The position numbers and the translations under genes were made by a program. 5,079 nt of DNA, from assembly GCA_913056375.1 (NCBI GenBank), contig CAJXNF010000245.1:1-5079 (forward strand), read 5' to 3'. The notes below the pieces were generated by a model. It worked only from the letters and a program-made list of their open reading frames with translations, was not told the origin of the DNA and searched no databases. The stretch is from an uncultured Pseudomonadota bacterium (GTDB lineage: Bacteria > SAR324 > NAC60-12). The number at the start of each line of letters is the position of its first letter. Position 1 is the stretch's first letter. Positions 1 through 4,518 of the stretch are shown piece by piece.

Positions 1-70
1 GTGCAGGTAAATGGAGAACAACAGTGCCAGCGGGTTCTGCTTTCATGCCCGAATCTCCGTGGCCAATCAA
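1..70 (-). CDS. Possible 5' end of an unidentified gene running off the left edge
   Basis: A minus-strand frame is open from the window edge and has two credible starts. A TTG at 70-68 sits 5 bases after a very strong Shine-Dalgarno stretch, AAGGGGAGGAG (86-76). An ATG at 46-44 in the same frame sits 8 bases after GGAG (58-55). The visible peptide from the ATG is MKAEPAGTVVLHLPA, and from the TTG it adds eight residues, including GHGDSG. It lies about 150 bases downstream of the oxidoreductase fusion on the same strand, so it could be the next gene of that transcript. About 23 codons are too few to recognise a family. The support is the ribosome-binding sites and the plausible amino-acid composition only, so this may be chance. 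Confidence 0.25.
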   Translation of the reverse strand, partial: MIGHGDSGMKAEPAGTVVLHLPA

Positions 71-200
71 TAATGCTCCTCCCCTTGCTACGATGCCCTG
101 GTTGGGTTCAGACAACCTCTCCCCTTACAGTTCCAGAAGCACCTCTCATTGAGGCTGCTCATCCTTCCTTTTCCAAGAACATCGTCTAACTGCCGAATCG

Positions 201-240
201 GCTCACTACTCTCTACACTTCCCTAGCGCTCACTACTCTC
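201..240. repeat. 13-bp direct repeat at the 3' end of the fusion gene
   Basis: GCTCACTACTCTC occurs at 201-213 and again at 228-240, exactly 27 bases apart. The right copy encodes the last residues of the fusion protein (ESSE, before the final R and the TAG at 225-223). The left copy lies just beyond the stop, in the same reading frame, and would again read ESSE. The sequence between and beyond the copies is not similar, so this is a short duplication rather than a tandem 27-base repeat. Confidence 0.6.
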
Positions 241-2235
241 CAGGTTCAACCAGGCAACTTCTGCGGTACTCAGAGAAACGGTCATCGCTGGTAAAGTCGT
301 GGCAATCTCACTGGGGCTGCGAGGTCCAATGAGTGCCAGCGATGGGAACTGCTGACCCAACACCCAGGCTGTCGCAATGTTTTGGGCCTTTACTCCACGC
401 TCTGCTGCGAGTTGAGTTGCACGCCTACGACGCTCTGCGTTGGCTTCAGAAGAAAAACAGACATCCCCGGTCGTGTCAGGTGACAAGGCGGTTCCTTGGC
501 CCGGTTGCAGAAAATAGCCTCTCGCCTGTGAGGACCAGGACAGGTGTGTGGTGCCAGTCTCCCTCAAAAAGCCAAGCATTTCCGGTGTATTGGAGGTGAT
601 ACAACCGTCCCAGACTGGTTTTTCCATCACCGCAAGCGAAAGATTGTTGTTCAAGATTTTCAGAGGTTGCAGTCCCTTTGAAGCCGCATAGGCGTTGGCT
701 TCTTTGAAGCGGGCCACTGACCAGTTGGAACCACCAAAGGTCTCAATCAGCCCCTTGGCGTGGAGAGCATTCAAAGCATCCACGAACTCACTTACAGGCA
801 CATCAGGATTGTCGCGATGCATGATGTAAATAGGTGCTCGCTCGATCTGTAAGCGTTCCAGGGAAATGGCCAACTGGGTTGCAATCACATCTGGCAGGCA
901 GTATGGACTGTGCACACCCTTGACGACAACACGGGCTTCCTTTGTGATTCCACGGGCTGCCATCCATTGCCCCAGCACCGTTTCATGGACACCACCTCCA
1001 TAGATGAAACCGGTATCAAAGCCATTTCCGCCAGCCTCCCACCAAGCATCCCAAACAATTGCACCTTCATCGAGGGTGTCTCGGTTGTCACAGCCCATGA
1101 TCAAGGCACTGATTTCTCCGGTCATACCAGGAATTCCAACACGTGGAATCGCAGGAAGATTCGATGGCAGAGTACCGTTGAGTTTTCGAATGTGAGATGG
1201 ACTTTCTCCAGGGAGCTTGTAACCGGTGGCTTCCCGCCAGGCTGCAATCACACGCGCATTACCCACACTGTCCGAAAGATTTGGTGCTGGGCTAGGCGCT
1301 TCTGTTAGTCCATCAAGGATAGCACGGCTGGCTAGTTCGGCTTCATGAGCAAAAAGAATCCGAGGATCCTTGAGCTGTTCCACTCGCTTCTCCCCAGCTA
1401 CTTCAATCTCAATGATCGCATCTGAAGGACCGGCATCACGTCCAGGTATCCAGGGATTCGGCAGGTGGATGTGTCCCTTGCTACCAATCACGGTGGCCGA
1501 ATTGTCCATGGCTCTGCGGATTGATGTAGCACAACTGGCAGTGATGTCTTGATCAAACTTGAGAAGTGCGTGCGCCGTTTCGTCAACACCAAGCGGACCC
1601 AGGGAACCGATGCCCTGGATCTCAAGCGGTTCTGCAAACGGCAACCCTAGGGCGGCTCCAGCGACCAGTCGAGCGAAGGAAACTGGATAGACACCCACGT
1701 CGAGAATCGCTCCTCCAGCGAGCTCGGGATTATCCAGACGGGATGCAGGATTGTAGGTTGAGGCAAATCCAAAACTCGCCTCAATGTGTTGAAGCTTCCC
1801 AATCTCACCACTTCCAATCAATTCTACTAAGCGCTCAATCTGGGGATGGCAGCGATACATGAAGCCTTCCATGAAGAAGCGTCCGGTTTCCTTGGCAACG
1901 TCTGTCATGGCGACGACCTCTCCCGGGATCAGACCGGCTGGCTTTTCAACAACGACATGCTTGCTCGCTCGCAGCGCTCGAATCACCAACTCTGCATGAA
2001 ACGGATGCGGTGTGGCAATGTAGACCGCCTCGACCTGGGGCGCGGCTAAGAGGTCATCGTAGCTGTTAAACCAACCTTCAGATGGTACCGAAAAGCGCTC
2101 TCCAAAGGCCTTGCAGCGTTCCGCATCACGACTAGCGATGGCGCAAAGCGTTCCATGATCACACTCCGCCAGGCCTTGTGCAAAATTAGCTGCGATTGAA
2201 CCGGGACCAATGATGCCCCACTGAACCGTCTTCAT
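223..2235 (-). CDS. Gfo/Idh/MocA dehydrogenase fused to aldo/keto reductase
   Basis: This is a predicted cytoplasmic two-enzyme protein of 670 residues with no signal peptide or membrane segment. Residues 1-340 form a Gfo/Idh/MocA oxidoreductase. The Rossmann glycine motif GPGSIA is at 10-15, ATPHPFH at 74-80, the EKP motif at 97-99 with the usual catalytic Lys98, and GGAILDVGVYP at 174-184 with Asp179 and Tyr183, the pattern of the dihydrodiol-dehydrogenase and glucose-fructose-oxidoreductase branch. A linker at 341-362 rich in Pro and Ser leads to an aldo/keto reductase barrel (about 363-670). Its catalytic tetrad is intact: Asp407, Tyr412, Lys439 and His473. It also has GGSNWS (501-506) and a cofactor-site segment IGPRSPSEI (636-644). 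Both halves are near full family length, so this is a true fusion and not a remnant. Family knowledge suggests NAD(P)-linked oxidation or reduction of sugars, polyols or related carbonyls, but the substrate is unknown. The ATG at 2235 is supported by AAAGGA 6 bases upstream and by the Rossmann strand starting a few residues later. Confidence 0.93.
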   Translation of the reverse strand: MKTVQWGIIGPGSIAANFAQGLAECDHGTLCAIASRDAERCKAFGERFSVPSEGWFNSYDDLLAAPQVEAVYIATPHPFHAELVIRALRASKHVVVEKPAGLIPGEVVAMTDVAKETGRFFMEGFMYRCHPQIERLVELIGSGEIGKLQHIEASFGFASTYNPASRLDNPELAGGAILDVGVYPVSFARLVAGAALGLPFAEPLEIQGIGSLGPLGVDETAHALLKFDQDITASCATSIRRAMDNSATVIGSKGHIHLPNPWIPGRDAGPSDAIIEIEVAGEKRVEQLKDPRILFAHEAELASRAILDGLTEAPSPAPNLSDSVGNARVIAAWREATGYKLPGESPSHIRKLNGTLPSNLPAIPRVGIPGMTGEISALIMGCDNRDTLDEGAIVWDAWWEAGGNGFDTGFIYGGGVHETVLGQWMAARGITKEARVVVKGVHSPYCLPDVIATQLAISLERLQIERAPIYIMHRDNPDVPVSEFVDALNALHAKGLIETFGGSNWSVARFKEANAYAASKGLQPLKILNNNLSLAVMEKPVWDGCITSNTPEMLGFLRETGTTHLSWSSQARGYFLQPGQGTALSPDTTGDVCFSSEANAERRRRATQLAAERGVKAQNIATAWVLGQQFPSLALIGPRSPSEIATTLPAMTVSLSTAEVAWLNLESSER

Positions 2236-2241
2236 GTGCTG

Positions 2242-2247
2242 TCCTTT
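2242..2247 (-). promoter_or_regulatory. Ribosome-binding site of the fusion gene
   Basis: On the minus strand this reads AAAGGA, with six bases before the ATG at 2235. Its normal spacing supports the chosen start. Confidence 0.7.
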
Positions 2248-2288
2248 GTTTATTTGTTGTAGTTCCAGAGTACGAATCTGATCCGTCG

Positions 2289-2317
2289 GTAACCTAGCAC
2301 TTTCTAGACTTGGTTAC
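2289..2317. repeat. Inverted repeat GTAACC/GGTTAC
   Basis: GTAACC at 2289-2294 is matched by GGTTAC at 2312-2317, with a 17-base interval that itself contains CTAG twice. It lies 54 to 82 bases upstream of the fusion gene's ATG, where an operator or a leader stem-loop would act. The right arm overlaps the shared upstream element. Six-base arms could be chance. Confidence 0.35.
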
Positions 2318-2335
2318 AGTTTCCAATTGAGACGT
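2310..2335 (-). promoter_or_regulatory. Shared upstream element, copy A
   Basis: This stretch matches 3569-3593 at about 21 of 26 positions with one single-base gap. The common blocks on the plus strand are TTGGTTACA, TTT, AATTGA and CGT, in that order. On the minus strand, the coding strand of the gene it precedes, it reads ACG, then TCAATT, then TGTAACCAA. It lies about 75-100 bases upstream of the fusion gene's start. It could be a promoter core or a regulator-binding site. No clean sigma70 -35/-10 pair is evident within it. Confidence 0.45.
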
Positions 2336-2337
2336 TC

Positions 2338-2349
2338 AATTCATGAATT
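2338..2349. promoter_or_regulatory. 12-bp perfect palindrome, possible operator
   Basis: AATTCATGAATT is perfectly self-complementary and sits directly beyond shared element A, about 103-114 bases upstream of the fusion gene. A dimeric regulator could bind it. A single short A/T-rich palindrome can also arise by chance. Confidence 0.3.
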
Positions 2350-2441
2350 CTCTAAACATAGGATAGTTTTTCATAAATTCAACAAATCCTTTTTCCGTTC
2401 AAACACTTTCAATATATCTCGCGTCATCCTAATCCCTCTCT

Positions 2442-2464
2442 GGGTAGCTTATCAAAGCTAGCCC
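2442..2464. promoter_or_regulatory. Stem-loop in the divergent region
   Basis: GGGTAGCTT (2442-2450) pairs with AAGCTA (2455-2460) and CCC (2462-2464), with one bulged G at 2461 and an ATCA loop. The stem has nine base pairs in all. No T-run follows on either strand, so a classical terminator is unlikely. It lies about 22 bases upstream of the candidate -35 box of the rightward gene, a position suited to an operator or to insulating the two divergent units. Confidence 0.4.
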
Positions 2465-2486
2465 ACCTGAAAAGACTACTTGCCTC

Positions 2487-2514
2487 TTGACTACCATCTG
2501 GTTGATATTAAGAT
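2487..2514 (+). promoter_or_regulatory. Candidate sigma70-type promoter for the first small gene
   Basis: TTGACT at 2487-2492 (5 of 6 to consensus) is followed after 16 bases by TAAGAT at 2509-2514 (4 of 6). This would give a leader of roughly 50 bases before the ATG at 2572. Only sequence resemblance supports it. Confidence 0.35.
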
Positions 2515-2571
2515 TCTACATCCTTGCTGGCTTAAGTTGGCATCTCAGTTACACATGTCAGATGGGGCAGA

Positions 2572-2838
2572 ATGAAAATCATCGCCAGTATCAAACTGAC
2601 GAAGGGCTATGAGCACTGGAAAAGTGCGATTGAAAGTGATCATCACAAGAAAGCCAGAGAAGAATCAGGAATCTTTTTTCGAGAATATGGCTATCAAGAA
2701 GAGAGTGGGCGAGTCTTCATTGTTGAGGAAATGGAGTCCGTAGAATCAGGCAAACAGTTTTTGGCAAAGAATCCTAATTACGTCGATGAAGTTGGGGTAG
2801 ATCCATCGTCACTCCAAGTCATTGTTTTAGAGGATTGA
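2572..2838 (+). CDS. Small DUF3764-like protein, first of a pair
   Basis: This 88-residue soluble protein has no signal peptide or membrane segment. The pattern is strand (MKIIASIKL), helix (YEHWKSAIESDHHKKAREESG), paired strands (FFREYGY, RVFIVEEM), helix (ESGKQFLAKN) and a final strand (LQVIVLED). This is the alpha/beta arrangement of small dimeric alpha-beta-barrel proteins related to antibiotic-biosynthesis monooxygenases, and the K-L-x-K-x-Y-x-x-W-K-x-A opening resembles DUF3764. No catalytic role is established for that family. The gene 113 bases downstream encodes a second protein of the same size with the same opening. GGGG at 2564-2567 is a weak ribosome-binding site. An ATG at 2555 is out of frame and stops after six codons. 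The family assignment rests on pattern memory, without a search. Confidence 0.8.
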   Translation: MKIIASIKLTKGYEHWKSAIESDHHKKAREESGIFFREYGYQEESGRVFIVEEMESVESGKQFLAKNPNYVDEVGVDPSSLQVIVLED

Positions 2839-2846
2839 GTAGCTCT

Positions 2847-2865
2847 GGTCTCCTAGAATCAGACC
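2847..2865 (+). terminator. Weak hairpin after the first small gene
   Basis: GGTCT (2847-2851) pairs with AGACC (2861-2865) around a nine-base loop and is followed by only three Ts. It starts 8 bases after the stop codon. At most it is a weak or partial terminator, and read-through into the next gene is likely. Confidence 0.25.
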
Positions 2866-2902
2866 TTTCAAGTTGAGTCAAATTTATTTTGTTTTAATCA
2901 CC

Positions 2903-2924
2903 TTCACAACCGACAGGTTGTGAA
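2903..2924 (+). promoter_or_regulatory. Perfect 9-bp intercistronic stem-loop
   Basis: TTCACAACC (2903-2911) pairs without mismatch with GGTTGTGAA (2916-2924) around the loop GACA. It is followed by AAAATAATT and not by a T-run, so it does not look like a classical rho-independent terminator. It lies 27 bases before the ATG of the second small gene, just upstream of that gene's ribosome-binding site. An operator, an mRNA-stabilising or processing hairpin, or a terminator lacking a U-tract are all possible. Confidence 0.55.
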
Positions 2925-2951
2925 AATAATTACTAGTGCAGAGGACTGACA

Positions 2952-3221
2952 ATGCTGAATACGATGATTGTGCTGAAAATGAAGAATTGTACTTATGATG
3001 ACTGGAAAAAGGCCTTCGATGCTGATGCTGAGATGCAAGCTGAATTTATGCGGGAAACCGTCGTCGGCAAAGTGGATGAGCATACAGCGATAGTCAGCGC
3101 GGATGTGTTTGCTCCTGAGAAAATGCAGCAGTTGATGTCAGCTCCTGAGTTCAAGCAGTTAGAGGAGGAAATGGGCCTTGAACACGCTGTGTATTTTCTT
3201 CAACCAGCGCCAACTGCTTAA
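2952..3221 (+). CDS. Small DUF3764-like protein, second of a pair
   Basis: This 89-residue soluble protein has the same size and secondary-structure order as its upstream neighbour: strand (MIVLKM), helix (YDDWKKAFDADAEMQAEFM), paired strands (TVVGKVD, TAIVSADVF), helix (EKMQQLMSAPEFKQLEEEMG) and strand (AVYFLQP). The shared opening K-[LM]-x-K/N-x-x-Y-x-x-W-K-x-A suggests an old tandem duplication, although overall identity is low. It is acidic and carries several Met residues. The ATG at 2952 has AGAGGA (2940-2945) six bases upstream. An internal ATG four codons later lacks a site. It is probably cotranscribed with the first small gene. The function is unknown; a homodimer, or a heterodimer of the two products, would fit the fold. 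Confidence 0.8.
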   Translation: MLNTMIVLKMKNCTYDDWKKAFDADAEMQAEFMRETVVGKVDEHTAIVSADVFAPEKMQQLMSAPEFKQLEEEMGLEHAVYFLQPAPTA

Positions 3222-3235
3222 ACAACCTACTGACA

Positions 3236-3263
3236 ATTGGGGTCCAGTCAATTGGATCCCAAT
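3236..3263 (+). terminator. Convergent-gap hairpin, terminator without adjacent U-tract
   Basis: ATTGGGGTCCA (3236-3246) pairs with TGGATCCCAAT (3253-3263) around the loop GTCAAT. This gives ten Watson-Crick pairs and one G-U wobble in the plus-strand RNA; in the minus-strand RNA that position is a C-A mismatch, so the plus transcript is favoured. It begins 15 bases after the stop at 3221. The nearest T-run (five Ts, 3288-3292) is 24 bases further on. It lies between two convergent genes, as expected for a transcription end. Confidence 0.55.
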
Positions 3264-3299
3264 CACTCACCTGAATCTAACAGATAATTTTTCGTTGAT

Positions 3300-3551
3300 T
3301 CATTCGTTTTCCTCTGACGGAGCAGAGTTTCGTCTCTCCAGATTCAACTTCTGATGCTTGGTCGTTCTTCCGGAGACACGCTTCCTCCAAAGTCTGAAGG
3401 AAGAGGGTTTCAGCGATCTCCGCATCACCTTGATGACCTCAGCCTCAGAGAGACCCGTCTCTTTCTTGATTTCCTCAAAAGTGATCCGATCCTGCCATGC
3501 AAGGAAGATAATCCGATCTGTTTGTTTGGGTGAGAGCTGTGGGGCGCGCAT
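3300..3551 (-). CDS. TIGR03643/DUF2805 family protein
   Basis: This is an 83-residue basic protein. The stretch from LSPKQTDRIIFLAWQDR (residues 6-22) through TFEEIKKETGLSEAEVIKVM to the block KPSSFRLWRKRVSGR and TKH (about residues 48-66) matches the conserved core of the TIGR03643/DUF2805 family as I know it. The helix-turn-helix-like middle (EEIKKETGLSEAEVIKVMRR) and the many Arg/Lys residues suggest nucleic-acid binding. That is inference, since the family is uncharacterised. The C-terminal tail after TKH is hydrophilic and looks disordered. The ATG at 3551 has only a weak site (AAAGAA immediately before it), but the conserved region begins just after it. The upstream flank carries the element shared with the fusion gene. 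Confidence 0.88.
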   Translation of the reverse strand: MRAPQLSPKQTDRIIFLAWQDRITFEEIKKETGLSEAEVIKVMRRSLKPSSFRLWRKRVSGRTTKHQKLNLERRNSAPSEENE

Positions 3552-3568
3552 TTCTTTATGTCTGTAAT

Positions 3569-3593
3569 TTGGTTACATTTTGAATTGAAGCGT
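3569..3593 (-). promoter_or_regulatory. Shared upstream element, copy B
   Basis: This is the counterpart of 2310-2335. TTGGTTACA (3569-3577), TTT, AATTGA (3583-3588) and CGT (3591-3593) occur in the same order and almost the same spacing. It lies 18-42 bases upstream of the ATG of the TIGR03643 gene, in the same orientation relative to its gene as copy A. At this distance it could overlap the promoter core. Confidence 0.45.
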
Positions 3594-3666
3594 CAGCAGA
3601 ATCACCCCACGATATTGCCGATCCTACAGCAAATCGATCCTCCAATTGACCTTAGCATTCCGATCC

Positions 3667-3894
3667 ATGTACCTAGAGTTGCTAATTCGATTGAAATGGC
3701 TCTGCAATCCAGAGGAAATACGTCAAGGCGAGTTTGATCCTTTTGGACCCAAGGAACCTACGCCCGGTCGACGCAAGCGCAGCCCTCCACGCTTTGAGTT
3801 TCTGGGAGCGATCGGATTGCTGCTTGGCATCTTCGGTGTAATTGGTTTTCTCATCTTCAAATTCGCTATCTTCATCTACTACGTCACCAGCTAA
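3667..3894 (+). CDS. Small putative membrane protein
   Basis: A 75-residue protein is read from the ATG at 3667; a TTG at 3646 would add seven residues. The N-terminal half is polar, with CNPEEIRQGEFDPFGPKEP (13-31) and a basic cluster RRKR (35-38). A strongly hydrophobic segment rich in Gly, Ile and Phe follows (about 45-72), ending YYVTS. The layout predicts one C-terminal membrane span, or a tight hairpin, with the basic N-terminus inside. I do not recognise the family. Neither start has a clear ribosome-binding site, which lowers confidence. An 85-codon frame exists on the opposite strand but looks like an antisense shadow. The gene stands alone between the divergent TIGR03643 gene and a 318-base gap. 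Confidence 0.5.
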   Translation: MYLELLIRLKWLCNPEEIRQGEFDPFGPKEPTPGRRKRSPPRFEFLGAIGLLLGIFGVIGFLIFKFAIFIYYVTS

Positions 3895-4140
3895 GCAATC
3901 CTGTAGGGTCAGTTCCTGATAGACTGGTCGTTTCAGCAACTATTCCTTCCCTCGCAATTTCGGATCACACATCCTTCAAACCAATCTTTCTTCCTTGAAG
4001 TGAGAGCTTTCTTCGGGCCACTCGCAGGAGTTGGTCGGGTTGACTCAACGACTTTCTTATGTTAGGCGTTTAAATAGAACCAACTGAGGAAACATACCCG
4101 ATCACTACAGAGTTGAGAAAAGCTCGGCGGGGCAGGCATC

Positions 4141-4171
4141 TTCAAATGGTTTCTTACCTGGGTTATACAAT
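4141..4171 (+). promoter_or_regulatory. Weak candidate promoter for the second small membrane gene
   Basis: TTCAAA (4141-4146) lies 17 bases before TATACA (4164-4169), each matching 4 of 6 consensus bases. The overlapping TACAAT (4166-4171) is a 5-of-6 match to the -10 box but has poorer spacing. Either would give a leader of about 35 bases. Confidence 0.3.
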
Positions 4172-4184
4172 CAAAATCATATGC

Positions 4185-4207
4185 AGGAGGCATAAAAGGA
4201 GCAGGAG
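4185..4207 (+). promoter_or_regulatory. Three successive Shine-Dalgarno-like motifs
   Basis: AGGAGG (4185-4190), AAGGAG (4196-4201) and AGGAG (4203-4207) lie in a row before the ATG at 4213. Only the last has standard spacing (five bases). The first is 22 bases away and follows an ATG at 4181 that stops after four codons. The purine-rich leader strongly supports translation from 4213. Confidence 0.55.
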
Positions 4208-4212
4208 CACCT

Positions 4213-4434
4213 ATGGTTATCTGGATAATTCTACTCGTAGCAGCCGCCACCATCCTCATCTTATTTCGCCAGCGAAGAAAAGAGAGCGAAGCCCTCGATA
4301 TTCCCTCCGCAATGGTCATGCTCTTTCACCCAACTAAGGGGGAAGGTGATCTGACAATTTGCGGGGTCATCATTTTATACTCGATGTCACGAATCATCTC
4401 AGAACTCATCGAAATCGTTCGAGGCGTCTTCTGA
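4213..4434 (+). CDS. Small putative membrane protein
   Basis: This 73-residue protein has an N-terminal hydrophobic helix (residues 2-18, VIWIILLVAAATILILF) followed at once by RQRRK (19-23), as in an N-out/C-in membrane anchor. A polar linker (24-46) leads to a second moderately hydrophobic stretch (about 47-58, LTICGVIILYSM) and an amphipathic end, SELIEIVRGVF. I recognise no family. Support for coding comes from the strong ribosome-binding sites, the hydrophobic-then-basic pattern and a hairpin overlapping the stop codon. Longer frames overlapping it on both strands have Arg- or Pro-rich, shadow-like translations and no ribosome site. Confidence 0.6.
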   Translation: MVIWIILLVAAATILILFRQRRKESEALDIPSAMVMLFHPTKGEGDLTICGVIILYSMSRIISELIEIVRGVF

Positions 4435-4460
4435 TCATCACTTCAACCCTGTGATCAGAA
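4429..4460 (+). terminator. Stem-loop overlapping the stop codon, likely transcription end
   Basis: TTCTGATCA (4429-4437) pairs perfectly over nine bases with TGATCAGAA (4452-4460). A bulged T at 4438 allows two further pairs (4439-4440 with 4450-4451) and a nine-base loop. The TGA stop at 4432-4434 lies inside the left arm. No T-run follows on either strand. The hairpin sits between a plus-strand and a minus-strand gene and could serve both. Confidence 0.5.
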
Positions 4461-4518
4461 CAACTGTTTCAGGCAAGCGTTTAAAATTCACTGTGAGCCG
4501 ATTGCTAGGGAGGGTTTC

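Larger units (their letters stand above)
2236..2571. other. Divergent intergenic control region (336 bases)
   Basis: No gene is visible here. The region separates the minus-strand fusion gene from the plus-strand small gene and is more A/T-rich than the coding DNA. On the left it holds the fusion gene's ribosome-binding site, an inverted GTAACC/GGTTAC pair, the element shared with the 3569 region and a 12-bp palindrome. On the right it holds a stem-loop and a sigma70-like promoter. This density of symmetric sites suggests regulated divergent transcription, which is an inference. Confidence 0.7.
3895..4212. other. Intergenic stretch without a convincing gene (318 bases)
   Basis: No frame here has a start, ribosome site and composition typical of a gene. 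Visible structure is minor. CTTCAA (3974-3979) pairs with TTGAAG (3995-4000) across 15 bases. GTTGA-C-TCAAC (4039-4049) is an 11-bp near-palindrome, flanked by GTCG and CGAC. The right end holds the leader, candidate promoter and ribosome-binding sites of the next gene. Confidence 0.6.

Noticed and set aside
1..189. Plus-strand 62-codon frame entering from the left edge
   Set aside because: The translation is rich in Pro, Leu, Ser and Cys with no recognisable pattern, and the only in-window start is a GTG at base 1 whose upstream cannot be seen. A short minus-strand frame with good ribosome sites lies opposite. It could still be a C-terminal fragment, but the window cannot show it.
192..202. 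GCCGAATCGGC short hairpin after the fusion gene as a terminator
   Set aside because: Only four G/C pairs can form with a three-base loop, and there is no T-run on the minus strand, so it is too weak to call.
333..2049. Several 60-130-codon frames inside the fusion gene on both strands
   Set aside because: All lie within a 670-codon gene whose domains and active-site motifs are clear throughout. They are out-of-frame shadows with unlikely composition.
3358..3567. Plus-strand 69-codon frame opposite the TIGR03643 gene
   Set aside because: It is antisense to a conserved family core and has no ribosome-binding site.
3682..3939. Minus-strand 85-codon frame opposite the first small membrane protein
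   Set aside because: It has no clear ribosome site, and the plus-strand product shows a more protein-like basic-then-hydrophobic layout. The choice is not certain because the plus-strand gene also lacks a good ribosome site.
4039..4049. GTTGACTCAAC near-palindrome, also tested as a -35 box (TTGACT)
   Set aside because: No -10 box is found at a suitable distance, and five-base arms are weak. It is mentioned only in the intergenic entry.
4062..4337. Overlapping frames on both strands around 4062-4337
   Set aside because: Their translations are Arg/Ser/His-rich or otherwise shadow-like and lack ribosome sites, whereas the 4213 start has strong ones.
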